A stretch of 32,647 bases of DNA. Origin: Apostichopus parvimensis. Taxonomy: Eukaryota; Echinodermata; Holothuroidea; Aspidochirotida; Stichopodidae. The translations under genes were made by a program, and so were the position numbers. The stretch spans positions 8,334-40,980 of the forward strand of contig KN882364.1 of the NCBI GenBank assembly GCA_000934455.1. The letters are read 5' to 3'. Shown here one piece after another: positions 1 to 11,700 of this stretch. Within the stretch, counting starts at the first letter, position 1. Every line of letters begins with the position of its first letter. The notes below the pieces were generated by a model. It was not told where the DNA came from. It did no database searches and saw only the letters and a list, made by a program, of their open reading frames with translations.

Positions 1-1946
1 TATTTACAGAACTCTTGTGGGTACATACAGTAGGTGTTTCATTCATCAACCCTACACATCTCTCCTACCATGTACATCTTACAGTGACATACTGGTCACT
101 TTCATTTCGCTACATTTCTCTTGGACATCCAAAGACAAACAAATACAAGGCCCGGATGTCTGAGGGGCGACCAAAAGAAAATCCTTAAAACAAATTTGCT
201 CTTGCTGCTTTGGAAAGTTGAATCATTAAGTCTTCTTCCATCATAATGTACTATATTATTATAACCAGTGAGAATAAAGGTAGATTGAATCTAATTAATA
301 TTAATACTTGAAAGCTCATAAATATTCAAGTACTATTCACTTTAGCTTATCATTTTATGTTGCAATAAGATGCACCAATATTTCATTTGAATTTGATTTC
401 AAATTAATAACTATAATATTCGATATTTAGTTTTGATCTATTATTTGTTCCCAAGCTGTGGAGAGGAGGGGATGGTAGGTTGTTTTTTTTTGTTTTTTGT
501 TTTTATTTTGTTTTTTTAGTAAGTTAATATAATGGGAAAAGATAAACATTTTTCAAATAAACTGTTTCTTCCAATAATTGGATGTGTCGCACAAAGTAAG
601 TATAAGAGAAAATATATAACTGTAAAACATTCAATAATCCTCCAAGCAAACTATTTCAATGTTTTTTTCTTTCTCATGTGTTGTAGTCAAAAGATTCTTT
701 CACCTGTTTGGCGGTACTCTTGCCTGAATTTTTGCTATCACAGACATTTCCATAGACAAATTTGAAAACTTGGTTTACAGAGAAGTAAACAATACTATCT
801 TCTGAATAAAGTAATAATCTCTCCTTTCCTAACTCCTTATATTCTAAAATGGACAAAACTATCATGTAAATAAATTTTTTTTTTTTTTTTTTTATTAAAT
901 CTGCTGGAAAGTTATTGCTATTTTGTCATCGAAACCAGCTGCAGATGATTTCATTGATGTTCAATTTGATGCAACATGTGGTGTTATTTAAATGACAGGG
1001 GACACAATGTTGCAAACCCCTTGATGCAGATAAATCTGAGCTTTTCTTCTGCTAGTTAAATCTGTTATTTGCAGCTTGTTATTGACATCGTTCACTTGAT
1101 GGTGACGTTAGTTGTCGACACCAAATCATCAAGACAAAGAGAGCGGCGGTCAATGTTTTGGGCCAAAAGAATGTGACAATTTATGTGGGAAGTTGGCAGG
1201 ATGGTACCATTCAAAGGTAACACCAGGAAATCAAATTTGAAGCAAATATATAACCGAATTAAGGGAAGTATGTTCAATGACTAAATGAAAGGGAGCATGG
1301 TCAAAAGATACTGTGTATAGCTGGATGCAATGTTTCATATGGAAAACAATCTTTTCTGATCTTGTTTTTGGAGGTAACTGTTTTTGCAGTGTTTTGGGTA
1401 TTTATGAATGAATACACTTACCTGTCTCCATTCAACAAATGCACTGTAGTTAGCTTCACCTTAAATACAATACTTTGTTAGCATTCTAGCACTCTGCTCC
1501 CACTCTGACCGACTACAGGGTCACAGCGCCAACATTCTTGCCCTTCCAACTCTACCACTCTTAAGAACATTTCTAGTACACTTTATAACAAGTCGGTGAA
1601 ATTTCCAAAGTCAGAACGTCCTGAATTCAAGTTAGCATCACCTGTATCCAGCAATTTACAAGTATTTCAGTTTAATAATTTGCATGTTTTATTTTTAAAT
1701 ATGAATTTTTTCCTTTTGATATAGTCCTAGGAATTACTTGGGTTTCTATAGGTAGCAGTTGTACTCCAGGAACATCAGCACAATTATATTATCATGCAAC
1801 TTCATTAATGTAGCAGAAACTGTTCCTTTTGATTTAACAAAAAAAAAAACACAATTAAACAAAATCATCAGAATAGCTTTATGATGCAATAATGACATGA
1901 CTATCGGGAGACGTTGTTTCCTTAGCTAGGAGATGGTTGAAAAATG
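1..1946. other. CEP97 3' flank, no gene seen
   Basis: No coding exon was found on either strand; the short ORFs here have no recognisable content and no convincing splice context. On the minus strand this is the 3' UTR and downstream flank of CEP97. A T-run lies near 877-894 and a T-rich stretch near 481-518. Confidence 0.6.
1688..1693 (-). promoter_or_regulatory. candidate polyadenylation signal of CEP97
   Basis: The minus strand reads AATAAA about 255 bases past the CEP97 stop codon. It is the nearest clear hexamer that I saw. AATAAA is common by chance in AT-rich DNA, so this is only a candidate. Confidence 0.35.
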
Positions 1947-2725
1947 TCAACCCTGCTGGAAAGCTTTGACATTCTTATTCAGAAAAGATATAAGTTTAAC
2001 CCTTCTCACCTTGTCTCCACCATTTTTCGTCTTCTGTTTAGCGGCTGGGATGACTCCTTTCTTTGGTTGATTCCGTCTCGGTTGGGTCTGATCTGGATCC
2101 GGCCTTCGGGAGCCTACCTCATCCTCCTCCTCGGAGCCTCCAAAGACATCGTCGACCTCTTTCTCTCGGTAAGACGTTTCGCTCTGGATAAGTTTCTCGA
2201 TTGGTAATAAGGTACCAAACGTACCATCCGTTACACCACCTCTCGACCATCCCTGATAATTGTCTGTCTTGGACTTGGAAGTTCCTTGCGCAATCAGAGG
2301 GACAACCTTTTTACATATTTCGGTTATATCCTCAGAACCTTCACTATCATTATAAGAGTCACTCAGGTTAAACGTTGCAGCAATTTTAGTTTGGTTAGAC
2401 TTCTTCTGTGCCATAGTCGTCGTCATCATCCCCTTACCTCGGCTATCTACTCTTCTTGATTCGCATCTCACTGACGATTCCTCGTGGTTCGCTTCTGGTA
2501 AATTCCCTCTAGTGTTTCTAAAAAGCTTTTTGGTCTGAAACCGGTCGCCATTTTCTTCGCTATCGGAATCAAGGACGACGCTCTGAAGCAGAGAGTTTTC
2601 GCTTTCGGTAGAAGAGTTTTGCTTTAATTGAATGGATTCGCTATCTTGATTGATACTTAACATTGGAATCGGCCCCTTTGGTCTACTTTCCTGGAGAAGA
2701 CTGCTCTGTGAAGAGACGGACGGGC
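1947..2725 (-). CDS. CEP97: CEP97 exon 17 (terminal exon with stop)
   Basis: Acceptor TTTCACAG; 259 codons including a TGA stop at 1947-1949. Low-complexity, Ser- and Asp/Glu-rich; an acidic run (GSEEEDEVG) precedes a Lys/Arg-rich end finishing KNVKAFQQG. Not alignable by eye with the human C-terminus. Inclusion rests on the long open frame, acceptor and phase. Confidence 0.82.
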
Positions 2726-5700
2726 CTGTGAAAGGAATCAACCGGAGGAAGAATCACAGCAACGTGGGTGCAAGGAAATGGTGCCGAAGACAAAAAGAAA
2801 TTTGGTGTCATGTGAGGGTGCAGAATGCAGACCAAGTAATAAAAGACACATTTAAAACAATGGCACAGAGTAACTATTATTAACAAAAGGAAAGCTAAAA
2901 GTGGTGCTGAAATGGTACTGTACCTGTGGTTGATGGTAGTTCATATTCATCGTATGTAACATCAAAATTCATTTTGTGTCCTACTCTCATTCGTTTATAT
3001 TAAAGATCATGCAAAAAATTACTGGAGTTATACAGCAAATTAAGATATTACATTACAAGGATAAACAGACAAATACTGACTGCAAGTCTATTTAATACCC
3101 AGTGATAAATACCTCTGCGACTAAAAAAATAGCCTGCCTCTAAAAGTGGGTCTCAAAGTAATTACGCAGCTGAATGAACTGGACTTCCGCAAAAGACTAG
3201 ACATGTGTGAAATGTGCTAAGAGAGGAATGGAACACAGAACTGATAAATCAAATTGAAACAGCTCTGTCAGCATTCCCACCAAAAATCTTGGAACCCTCA
3301 ACCTTTCCGTCAGAATCTTGGAACCCTCAACTCTTCCGTCAGAATCTTGGAACCCTCAACCCTTCCGCAGAATCTTGGAACCCTCAACCCTTCCGCAGAA
3401 TCTTGGAACCCTCAACCATTCCATCAGAATCTTGGAACCCTCAACCCTTCCGCAGGATTTTGGAACCCTCAACCCTTCCGCAGAATCTTGGAACCCTCAA
3501 CCCTTCCGCAGAATCTTGGAACCCTCAACTCTTCCGTCAGAATCTTGGAACCCTCAGCCCTTCAGTCAGAATCTTGGAACCCTCAACCCTTCAGCAGAAT
3601 TTTGGAACCCTCAACCCTTCCGCAGAATCTTGGAACCCTCAACCCTTTCCCTCAGAGTACCACTATTGTACAATGCACTTTTGAAGTATTTCTTCTCGCC
3701 AACAAATTGATACAGTTTAGCTGAAATTTAGCCCAATTAATTTTTCAGCAACGATAGATTTCAGGCAACACTTTTATATGTAGGAATAGGGCTAGGCTTG
3801 TAGTCACATAGATGGTAGTATTGTTGACCTAGCCTAAATGTTCATATCAAGTTTGCAAAGTAACCAAATTTTTTGGACTGTCAACCACCTGTTGTGAAAC
3901 TAATACAGCAAAGTAATACCATGTATTAGCACATGGGGTGAGGAGGAAGGAAAGCTGAAAGTGAATGGGGCGGGGGGGGGGGGGGGGAGAGGTTTGAGTT
4001 ATAGGTCTAAAATAAGTTTTTATAAAAGTTTATACCTTGCTGGCTTTCCATGAGTACACTATTTAACAGACTCTCGATAATCTCCAAACTCATTTCTCTT
4101 GCTACGTTGCTTACAACCTCACGCCTCCCATCCGGTCTATGTTGCTGGTCTTCTGCCGTAGCAACACCGTTATCATCTTCAGAAGACGTTGAACACTTGT
4201 CACCAGTAACCTTTGACCTCTGCATATTATCCACTACATTAAACTCCTCTTGGTGTAGTCTTGCGTTGGTATCGTTTCGATGAGAAGCGACACTTCTGGA
4301 TTTGGATTCGGCTTCAGAAACGTTGTCACTTTGAAGACTCTCTCTTTCTGGGTTATGTAAAGTTTGATCGCTGTCGTCAGCAGGTGATTGGGGCAAGTTG
4401 ATTTCGACCCAAGGGGATAGACTTGAGGCAAGCTCTGACGTGAAGGCAGATACAGCAAACCTTTGAAAGGATTAATAAATACAAACAAGGAGGATGTAAG
4501 AAGAGGTTATAATTAAATGACCGATACAACTGACCAGCAAGGGAACATACAATATCACAGAGTTATTACTCAAGCCATCTTCTAAATCATAGATACTTGA
4601 AAGAAAAAATAACTCACCACCTTCACTCCCTTCCTCCCACCTCCCCACCCCTTTCCCAACCAACCCCACTCCACAAATCACCATTTTAATACTAACAATA
4701 CCTGCTTAAGTCAGAAATTAAACAAAATTGTAAATATGTAATACATTTTCCCAAATAAAATGAAGGAGAAGAAGTAGAAAGGAAAAGCAGAATATTTCAA
4801 TCCCCAGATATGGAACAAGCTATGAAGCTGAGTGATATACCAAAAAGATTTTTTTTTTTTCCATTTTCTATATGATTTGAAAATTGATGTTTTCCTACAA
4901 CATTACACTGTTGACCCTTTTCACACAGTTAATAAGTATAACAGCCTTTGCATATATATCGGGCATGGACGATAATGACCACTCTATGCTGCAACAACGA
5001 AGACAAACAATATTTTTTCCCAAATTTTAACATGCAGACCATTTGCTAACAAATGAGCATGCTGTTTAAAACTAAAGATTTAAATCCGTCGACTTCTAGA
5101 AAAGCAACATGGTAATTCAGCAAAATAATTTTTTGATAACATTTTATCCATCGATTACTACACGGTCATAGAAGCACAAATTACTATTTGGAAAACATTT
5201 CTGTGCCCCACCAAATCTGGGAAGCAAGGAGACAGGATTATTTTTATTTCTTTTTGGTTATTTTTGTCCAATTTGGCCTTCAGATTGTTCGTATCAACAA
5301 TTCCATCTGATGTCGAAGACCTTGAAAGCAGTGAACTTAATCCACAGCTGTCAATGACGCACAACAGTGTGTGAACACATATATACACCAAACACTGGCG
5401 ATTAAAGAGAGGAAGAAATTAGAATGTTTGCGGGAAATAATCAATTCAAAGATAATTAAAGGGAACGTCCAAGGACAACGATTAGAACACTCATGTTGCC
5501 AACATCCAAAAATGTTACACTAGGTATGTGAGATGCCCACTTCATACTATGTTTCCATCCCATCCTGAGGACATTAAAGGTTAAAGTTGAATTAGCTGTT
5601 TACATTTTCTATGAACAGTTATAAATTATTACAGAAAATCAAAAACTTTTCGTTTGGCCTTGTCTCCTTAAATTTGAGCAAACTGTTTAAAAACTATAAC

Positions 5701-8700
5701 CAGTGTTTACAACCACGGCATATAAAGACTTGTCTGGGTTTGTTACTTAAGTGCCTAAGATCAGACATATTTTAGCATGTGAACCTTCTAGAAGTTTTCT
5801 GGAGCACTTGAGTCACTGTTTAACCTCACAAATTCTAAGTGACAAAACAGAAATTAACAGCAATGTAGAGTGACTGTAAGAAGTAACGATGGACACAAGG
5901 AAATTCTACGGGTTCAAGTCCCTTGCCTACTTGAGGTCCTCGTTGCTTGTCTTCTTCTAATGGCCATATTATGAGATAGTAAAGATCAAGACAAACATTC
6001 GTTTCACTAATGTTGCTAACATACTCTCTGAAGTTTGTTACTAACTTCCAATTGACCACTAAGAAATAGGTCACAATTGCCATAAACTACTTCCTGTGGA
6101 CACCGTCTAAGAACATGGCCTGTGAAGTATTGATGGTTGCTTATTTTATTATTTGTTTTACTAATGTTGCTAACATACTCTCTGAATTTTGTTTCTAACT
6201 TCCAAAATGACCACTAAGAAATAGGTCACAATTGCCATAAACTACTTCCTGTGGACACCGTCTAAGAACATGGCCTGCGAAGTATTGATGGTTGCTTATT
6301 TTATTATTCGTTTACTAATTTTGCTAACATACTCTCTGAAGTTTGTTACTAACTTCCAACTGACCACTAAGAAATCGGTCACAATTAGCTATAAACTAAA
6401 ACTACTTCCTGTGGACACTGTCTAACATCATGGCCTGTGAAGGTATTGATGGTTGCTTATTTTATTATTTGTCTTACTAATTTTGCTAACATACTGTCTG
6501 CATTTTTTTCTAACTTCCAATTGACCACTAGGAAATAGGTCACAATTTGCCATAAACTACTTCCTGTGGACACCTCTAAGAACATGGCCTGTGAAATACT
6601 GAAGGTTGCTTTTAATTTTTGACGCTTTTTCTTTTATCACTTTACAACTCCGTAATTGATTCATCCTTGAACTGTGACACCATAGAGATTTGTCCTTCAG
6701 GTGTTCACTGATCTCCGAGGACTCTAAAGATTCCTGTAACCTTCGTAATGAATTTATAGTGTGGATGTTAGGCTACCAAGAGTGAAACGTGTCACATTTG
6801 ACAGTCAAGAGGCTGTCACTTGTTCTGGTTTTTTTGACAGATCAATTGTTTTACAAATATTAACAGTTTAAACAAAAAATTTACATTGGTGTGACAATTT
6901 ACAAGTGGGATGGACCACTTAATTATGAATAATATATTCAATTTTGGGTGAACTTCTGTCACAGTAAAATTAGGAATTATCACTAAGACCTTGCATGTGA
7001 ATTGTTTGTGCATTGTTTGCCAAGAAAAATCAACACACTGGAAATATCCCTTGGCACGATAAGTGGGACATCCACTATGATAATACAAGGAACCAACTCA
7101 TTTCTGGGTAATTTAAACTCATTTGCAATCTTCATTGCCAGAATCCAAGTCTACCTATTAACACATGGACAGGGGGAAATGCATCAAATAAGTTGATAAA
7201 AGATGGAAGATAATTAATTGCAGAAGCTCCTTCCACGATGATAACTTCCTAATCTGTTCATTTGATTACATGTGACCTCAAGCAGAGGGACTTAAGTTAC
7301 CCAATAGACATACTTTTGGTTACATCCCTCCCACCACCTTCCATCCCTTCCCACCCTCCCCCCCCCACCCACAAACATACACACATCTCTTTAGTTCTTT
7401 TACCATGATTTAAAGAATTTCTCTCCATTTTCTGTTGTACTTTTGATGACCTTCCATACCATCTCACCATAAAAAGCCACTTTTACTTGATTCAACTGAG
7501 CTTGAATTAATTAAAACCCCATCAAATGAGATGGGGAACATTCTGAACCCAGTCACTGTCATATTTATGACTTTGTCATGAATTCCAGAAATATCTCATC
7601 ATATTGATCCTTTTCTCCCCAACATTTAAGTTAACCTACAAATTTTCATTTCGAAAACAAGAATGAATCAGACAAGATTCCTAATATTAGTAAGAAAAAT
7701 AACTTTGGGTGGGGGGTGGGGGTGGGGTGTGTGGTTGGTTGGTTTCTGCTGTATTCTCTTTCTTTAGTTGGATTGAAATTTTTATTCTTAACCATCACAT
7801 CTCTTGAGTCTCCTCCACTTTAGTAAAATATTCTTCTGTAACGGTCTGCAAAATTGCTGGGTAGTTGTTTACTATTTAATTTATTCAATTTCTATTCTTG
7901 TGTATATCCCTGTTGTATGTTCAATTTGAGCAAATGTAGAAATAAATAAATTCAATTCCATACCAGTCATGGTTAATACCAAACTTGGATACAAAAAAAT
8001 ACTTTGTGCATGAGAGGTTCTTACTTGTAAGTGCCAGGTACCAATCCACCCAGACTGGTCTGTGTCCCAGGTACCTCCATGATCCACTTATTTCCCCTGA
8101 GGTCAATATGGAGTCTGTATCCAGATACAGTGTCACCTACGGCAGATCCATTTTCATCGACCGAATGGGACGGCTCCCATTTTATGCTGACGCTGGTCGA
8201 GGAACGACAGGACACCGCGACGTTCTTAGGGGTCGTTACGGAAACATTCTTGGATTCCTGACAAAATAATATGATAAACAAAATATATCTAACGTTAAAA
8301 TATCTTGCACTATGTTATTCTGTGATCAACAAAAATTGGATTACTGCTACTTTCATATACATAAACCAAGAAAATTTAAAATAGCTAGAACTGTTTCATA
8401 AATTTCTTTTACCAAAATTCACCAACGTCACTAGTTTATTCTATGTGAACATACAGGTGTCATATGTTGGTATTCATTAGTGTAAACAGTACATCAAGTA
8501 CATCATCAACCTTGATACTTCTATGCAAATTAGGCTAGGCTATATGAATCTGTTAATATGAAAGTGTGGTACTTCTAGAGCCTAGACAATATAAAGGTTT
8601 CTGTCAGAAATGTGTCATCAATGTGACTGCCTTTAACGAGAATTCACACATCTGCTCTAAAATGATGCAACAATCTAGTAATTTATAGTTTTTCGGTGCA

Positions 8701-11700
8701 AGGGTGTTAAATGGTGTGAGAAGTTATACTGCAGTTGTAAACAGCCAATTTTAAGGGATTGTAAGAAGAAAAGTCAATAACCAGCTGTTGTATTGACAGT
8801 TGGGGGGAAGGAGGGAGGGAGTTGGGAGGAAAGGAGGAGGGGGAGAGAAGGAAGGAGGGGAAGAAAGGGAGGAGAGGGAAGGGGGAGGGGAAGAGCGTGA
8901 TCGAAGGGTAGGAAGGTGAAAAAATGGAGCGGAGTAGAAAACGCAGTAGGGTAGAGTAGGGCAAAGAAGAGACTAGGAGAGGGAAGGAAGTTGGGATGGG
9001 AAGAGAGGAGGGAAGGGAAGGTAGGAAGGAGGGTAATGGGAGGGAAGGTAACAGAGGGAAGTAACATAAGAAGGATAAGGACGGGAGAAAGAAGAGGGTA
9101 GGGAGAAGGGGGAAGGAAAGAAGACGGAAAGGGAGGGAGGGGAGAAAGGAAGGAGGAGTAAAAGGGAAGAGAGGGAAAAGGGAGAGAGGGAGAAGGGAGT
9201 AAATGGCAGAGCAGGGCAATGATTTGGAGATCAATTTGGCCTTATCTTCAGACAAGCCTCACCTCTGTGGTATTTGTTTCTGTTTCAAGATGTGAGACTC
9301 TTTCCGACGATGGTTTAATTTCTTGCTCTTTACTCTGAGAACTAAGAAGCGTACTGGAAGAAGGAATCTGAGAGGTGGCAATGTAACTGGAGATCTGATC
9401 TAAGGATTCTTGCAGACGAGAGACCTGAAAGAAATGATTAACCAAGATATGATTAGTACAGTCTCTGACATTTCCAAAAAAATGTGTTGCTACCACAAGA
9501 ATACAGATTTGCACAATCCAGAAAAAGAAAATACAAAATATGTCTTGTTAGAACCACAAACTGTCAACAATATATATACATACACTTCATATTTGAAACA
9601 GACTGGCTTGCATGCCCTTTCACTTCCTAGGAGATTCACAAAGCCAAGTATTGAGTTCATATAACGTTCTCTACGAATGTAATGAAAGTAGCATTATAAG
9701 CCAGTGTACTCAACAGCTATAAAAGTGTGGAAGGCCCAGGGGATCTAAGGCATCAATGTTTGCTTGGGAGATTATGCACATCTGTCACAAGAATTATGTA
9801 AGCCACAAAGTACATGTGCAGCTGTAGCGTGGCCAACCAGCAAACTGCAGTCACCTTGACCTAAAGCTCGATGTATAAAGCGTCTCACATCAAATCGCCG
9901 GAGGGGATGAGGAAGTCCCTAATTATACTCAATGAATATCGCAACTTGCCAATGTTGCATGCAGTCAGGAAGAGGGAAATTGGTATGGGGGAAGCTCGAA
10001 TAAACGCACTTACAGAGCAAGAGAGCATACATATTTATGTATGAATGAATCAAACGACAACATGTGGTCACATAAGCTGTGAGGAAGGAAAGATGACACT
10101 TGATAAAATGGTAAAGCTCAACCGATGGCTCATATTACCTGTTTCTGCAGGTGGTCACATGTCTGTTCAAGCTGTTGCTCTCTTTGCCTGGCCAGATCAG
10201 GGTGGTGCTCTTGTGACACACCAAGGTGCTCTTGTGACAGACCGTGGTGCTCTTGTGACAAGTCACTATGTTCTTCAGTTTCCATTTCTGGAGATGATTC
10301 CTCATCTTGATGGAGACAGCTGTTTTCTTTGTTATTAGCTGAATCTACGCTATGTTTCCACTCTTGCAGTGTTTTGACCTGCAGAAACGATGAGAAGATC
10401 TCAGGGTTACAAGTCCTGCACTCTACCAACTGAGCCATCCAGCCCCTTAGTCTGTGGGGGCCCCTATATTTACCCTGTACCACCTGAGCCATCCAGCCCC
10501 TTAGTCTGTGGGGGCCCCTATATTTACCCTGTACCACCTGAGCCATCCAGCCCCTTAGTCTGTGGGGGCCCCTATATTTACCCTGTACCACCTGAGCTAT
10601 CCAGCCCCTTAGTCGGTGGGGGACCCCTATATTTACCATATTTTTGCCGGGGAGCCCATCACCTTGCATACCGTGTTTAACCAGGCATCAAGCCAGTTTT
10701 GATTGATACAACCCAAAAAGCAGCAGGGAATGGATTTCAAGATAAAAAAAATAGGCCTTCTTATGGTATATACAAATAAATAGGTAATAAAGGAACAATG
10801 AGAACTGATTGGGAAATATTTTAAACAATGGACAAGAGTGAAGAAGAACTTTTGTCCCTAGTTTACTCTTCATCTCAATTCTCAAAAGTTAGCACTTATT
10901 ATAAAGTTACTCTAAAGTACAGTAAGAGATTGATTTCTTTTTGGTCGCTCACCTGATTCCAGAGAAGTTTCAAGGCCTCCATTTGTAACACCCTAAGATG
11001 TTTCTCTTGTTCATAAAGTTGTCTGGTCCTTCAAGAGGACAAAAAGAAAAGACATTATGAATCATAGGATTGTAACGGCAGGCTCTCACCTGGGTACAGA
11101 AGATTCGGCTAGTCTACCAAAAATTTAAAAAAAAAGTTTCATTGTTCGTTCAACACTACCCCAAACATAGCAATGGGACGTGAATAAATATACAGAGTAT
11201 ATTATTGGTTAACATTATTGGACTGTTCTCTAAGCCTGTGCGGTAACTGCTGGTTGTGGATTTTTCAGTGAAATGCCATTGAGAACGGGATTTTAAGCAA
11301 GTAGACTTTTTTTAAGCACTGACAATTTTTAGCAAGTGGGCAATAATTGTGAAATTCGGGTATTGTCCACCGAAAATTAAACAAAACCCTACCATCGTAA
11401 AAAGAGAAGGAACACAAGTAAAAAATATTTACCTCTCCAGTTCCATGGTGAGAAATTGAACATGGTCATCCATTCTCTGTGATTTTAATGTTTCATGAAT
11501 ATTCATAATGGTTTCATCTTTCTCTCTTGCATGGAGTCCTCGCCAGAGGGCCTGTATTTTAGTGGCGGCGTGGTCTTTGTCGAAGGCACTGGTTTAAGAA
11601 ACGAATATGAAAAGCATCCTTAGGTTACCAATGCAGAGATATTTAATAAGGAGATGTCACATGATGCTCGTCTCTGCATTACTTTAGACTCACAATAAGC

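Larger units (their letters stand above)
4461..8024 (-). other. CEP97 intron 15
   Basis: The longest intron. It contains the 154-bp tandem repeat at 6001-6612, a C-rich tract near 7325-7375 and a G-quadruplex-like tract at 7707-7727. The remainder shows no exon or recognisable element. Confidence 0.65.
10379..10952 (-). other. CEP97 intron 12
   Basis: Half of this intron is the tRNA-like half plus 54-bp tandem repeat (10402-10645). Positions 10646-10952 show nothing recognisable. Confidence 0.65.

Noticed and set aside
1944..2207. Plus-strand 87-codon ORF
   Set aside because: Shadow of CEP97 exon 17 on the opposite strand, with no domain and no splice context.
3214..3724. Three overlapping plus-strand ORFs of 130-156 codons with Trp-Asn-Pro-Gln repeats
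   Set aside because: They are the three frames of the 28-30 bp minisatellite inside a CEP97 intron; the frames are permutations of the same peptide, as expected from a stop-free repeat.
8707..9255. 182-codon minus ORF rich in Pro, Ser, Leu and Phe
   Set aside because: It is the polypyrimidine strand of the 8800-9208 block; composition alone gives the open frame, and CEP97 phases require this to be intronic.
10402..10445. tRNA-Thr gene
   Set aside because: It stops after the anticodon arm; there is no variable loop, T arm or 3' acceptor strand.
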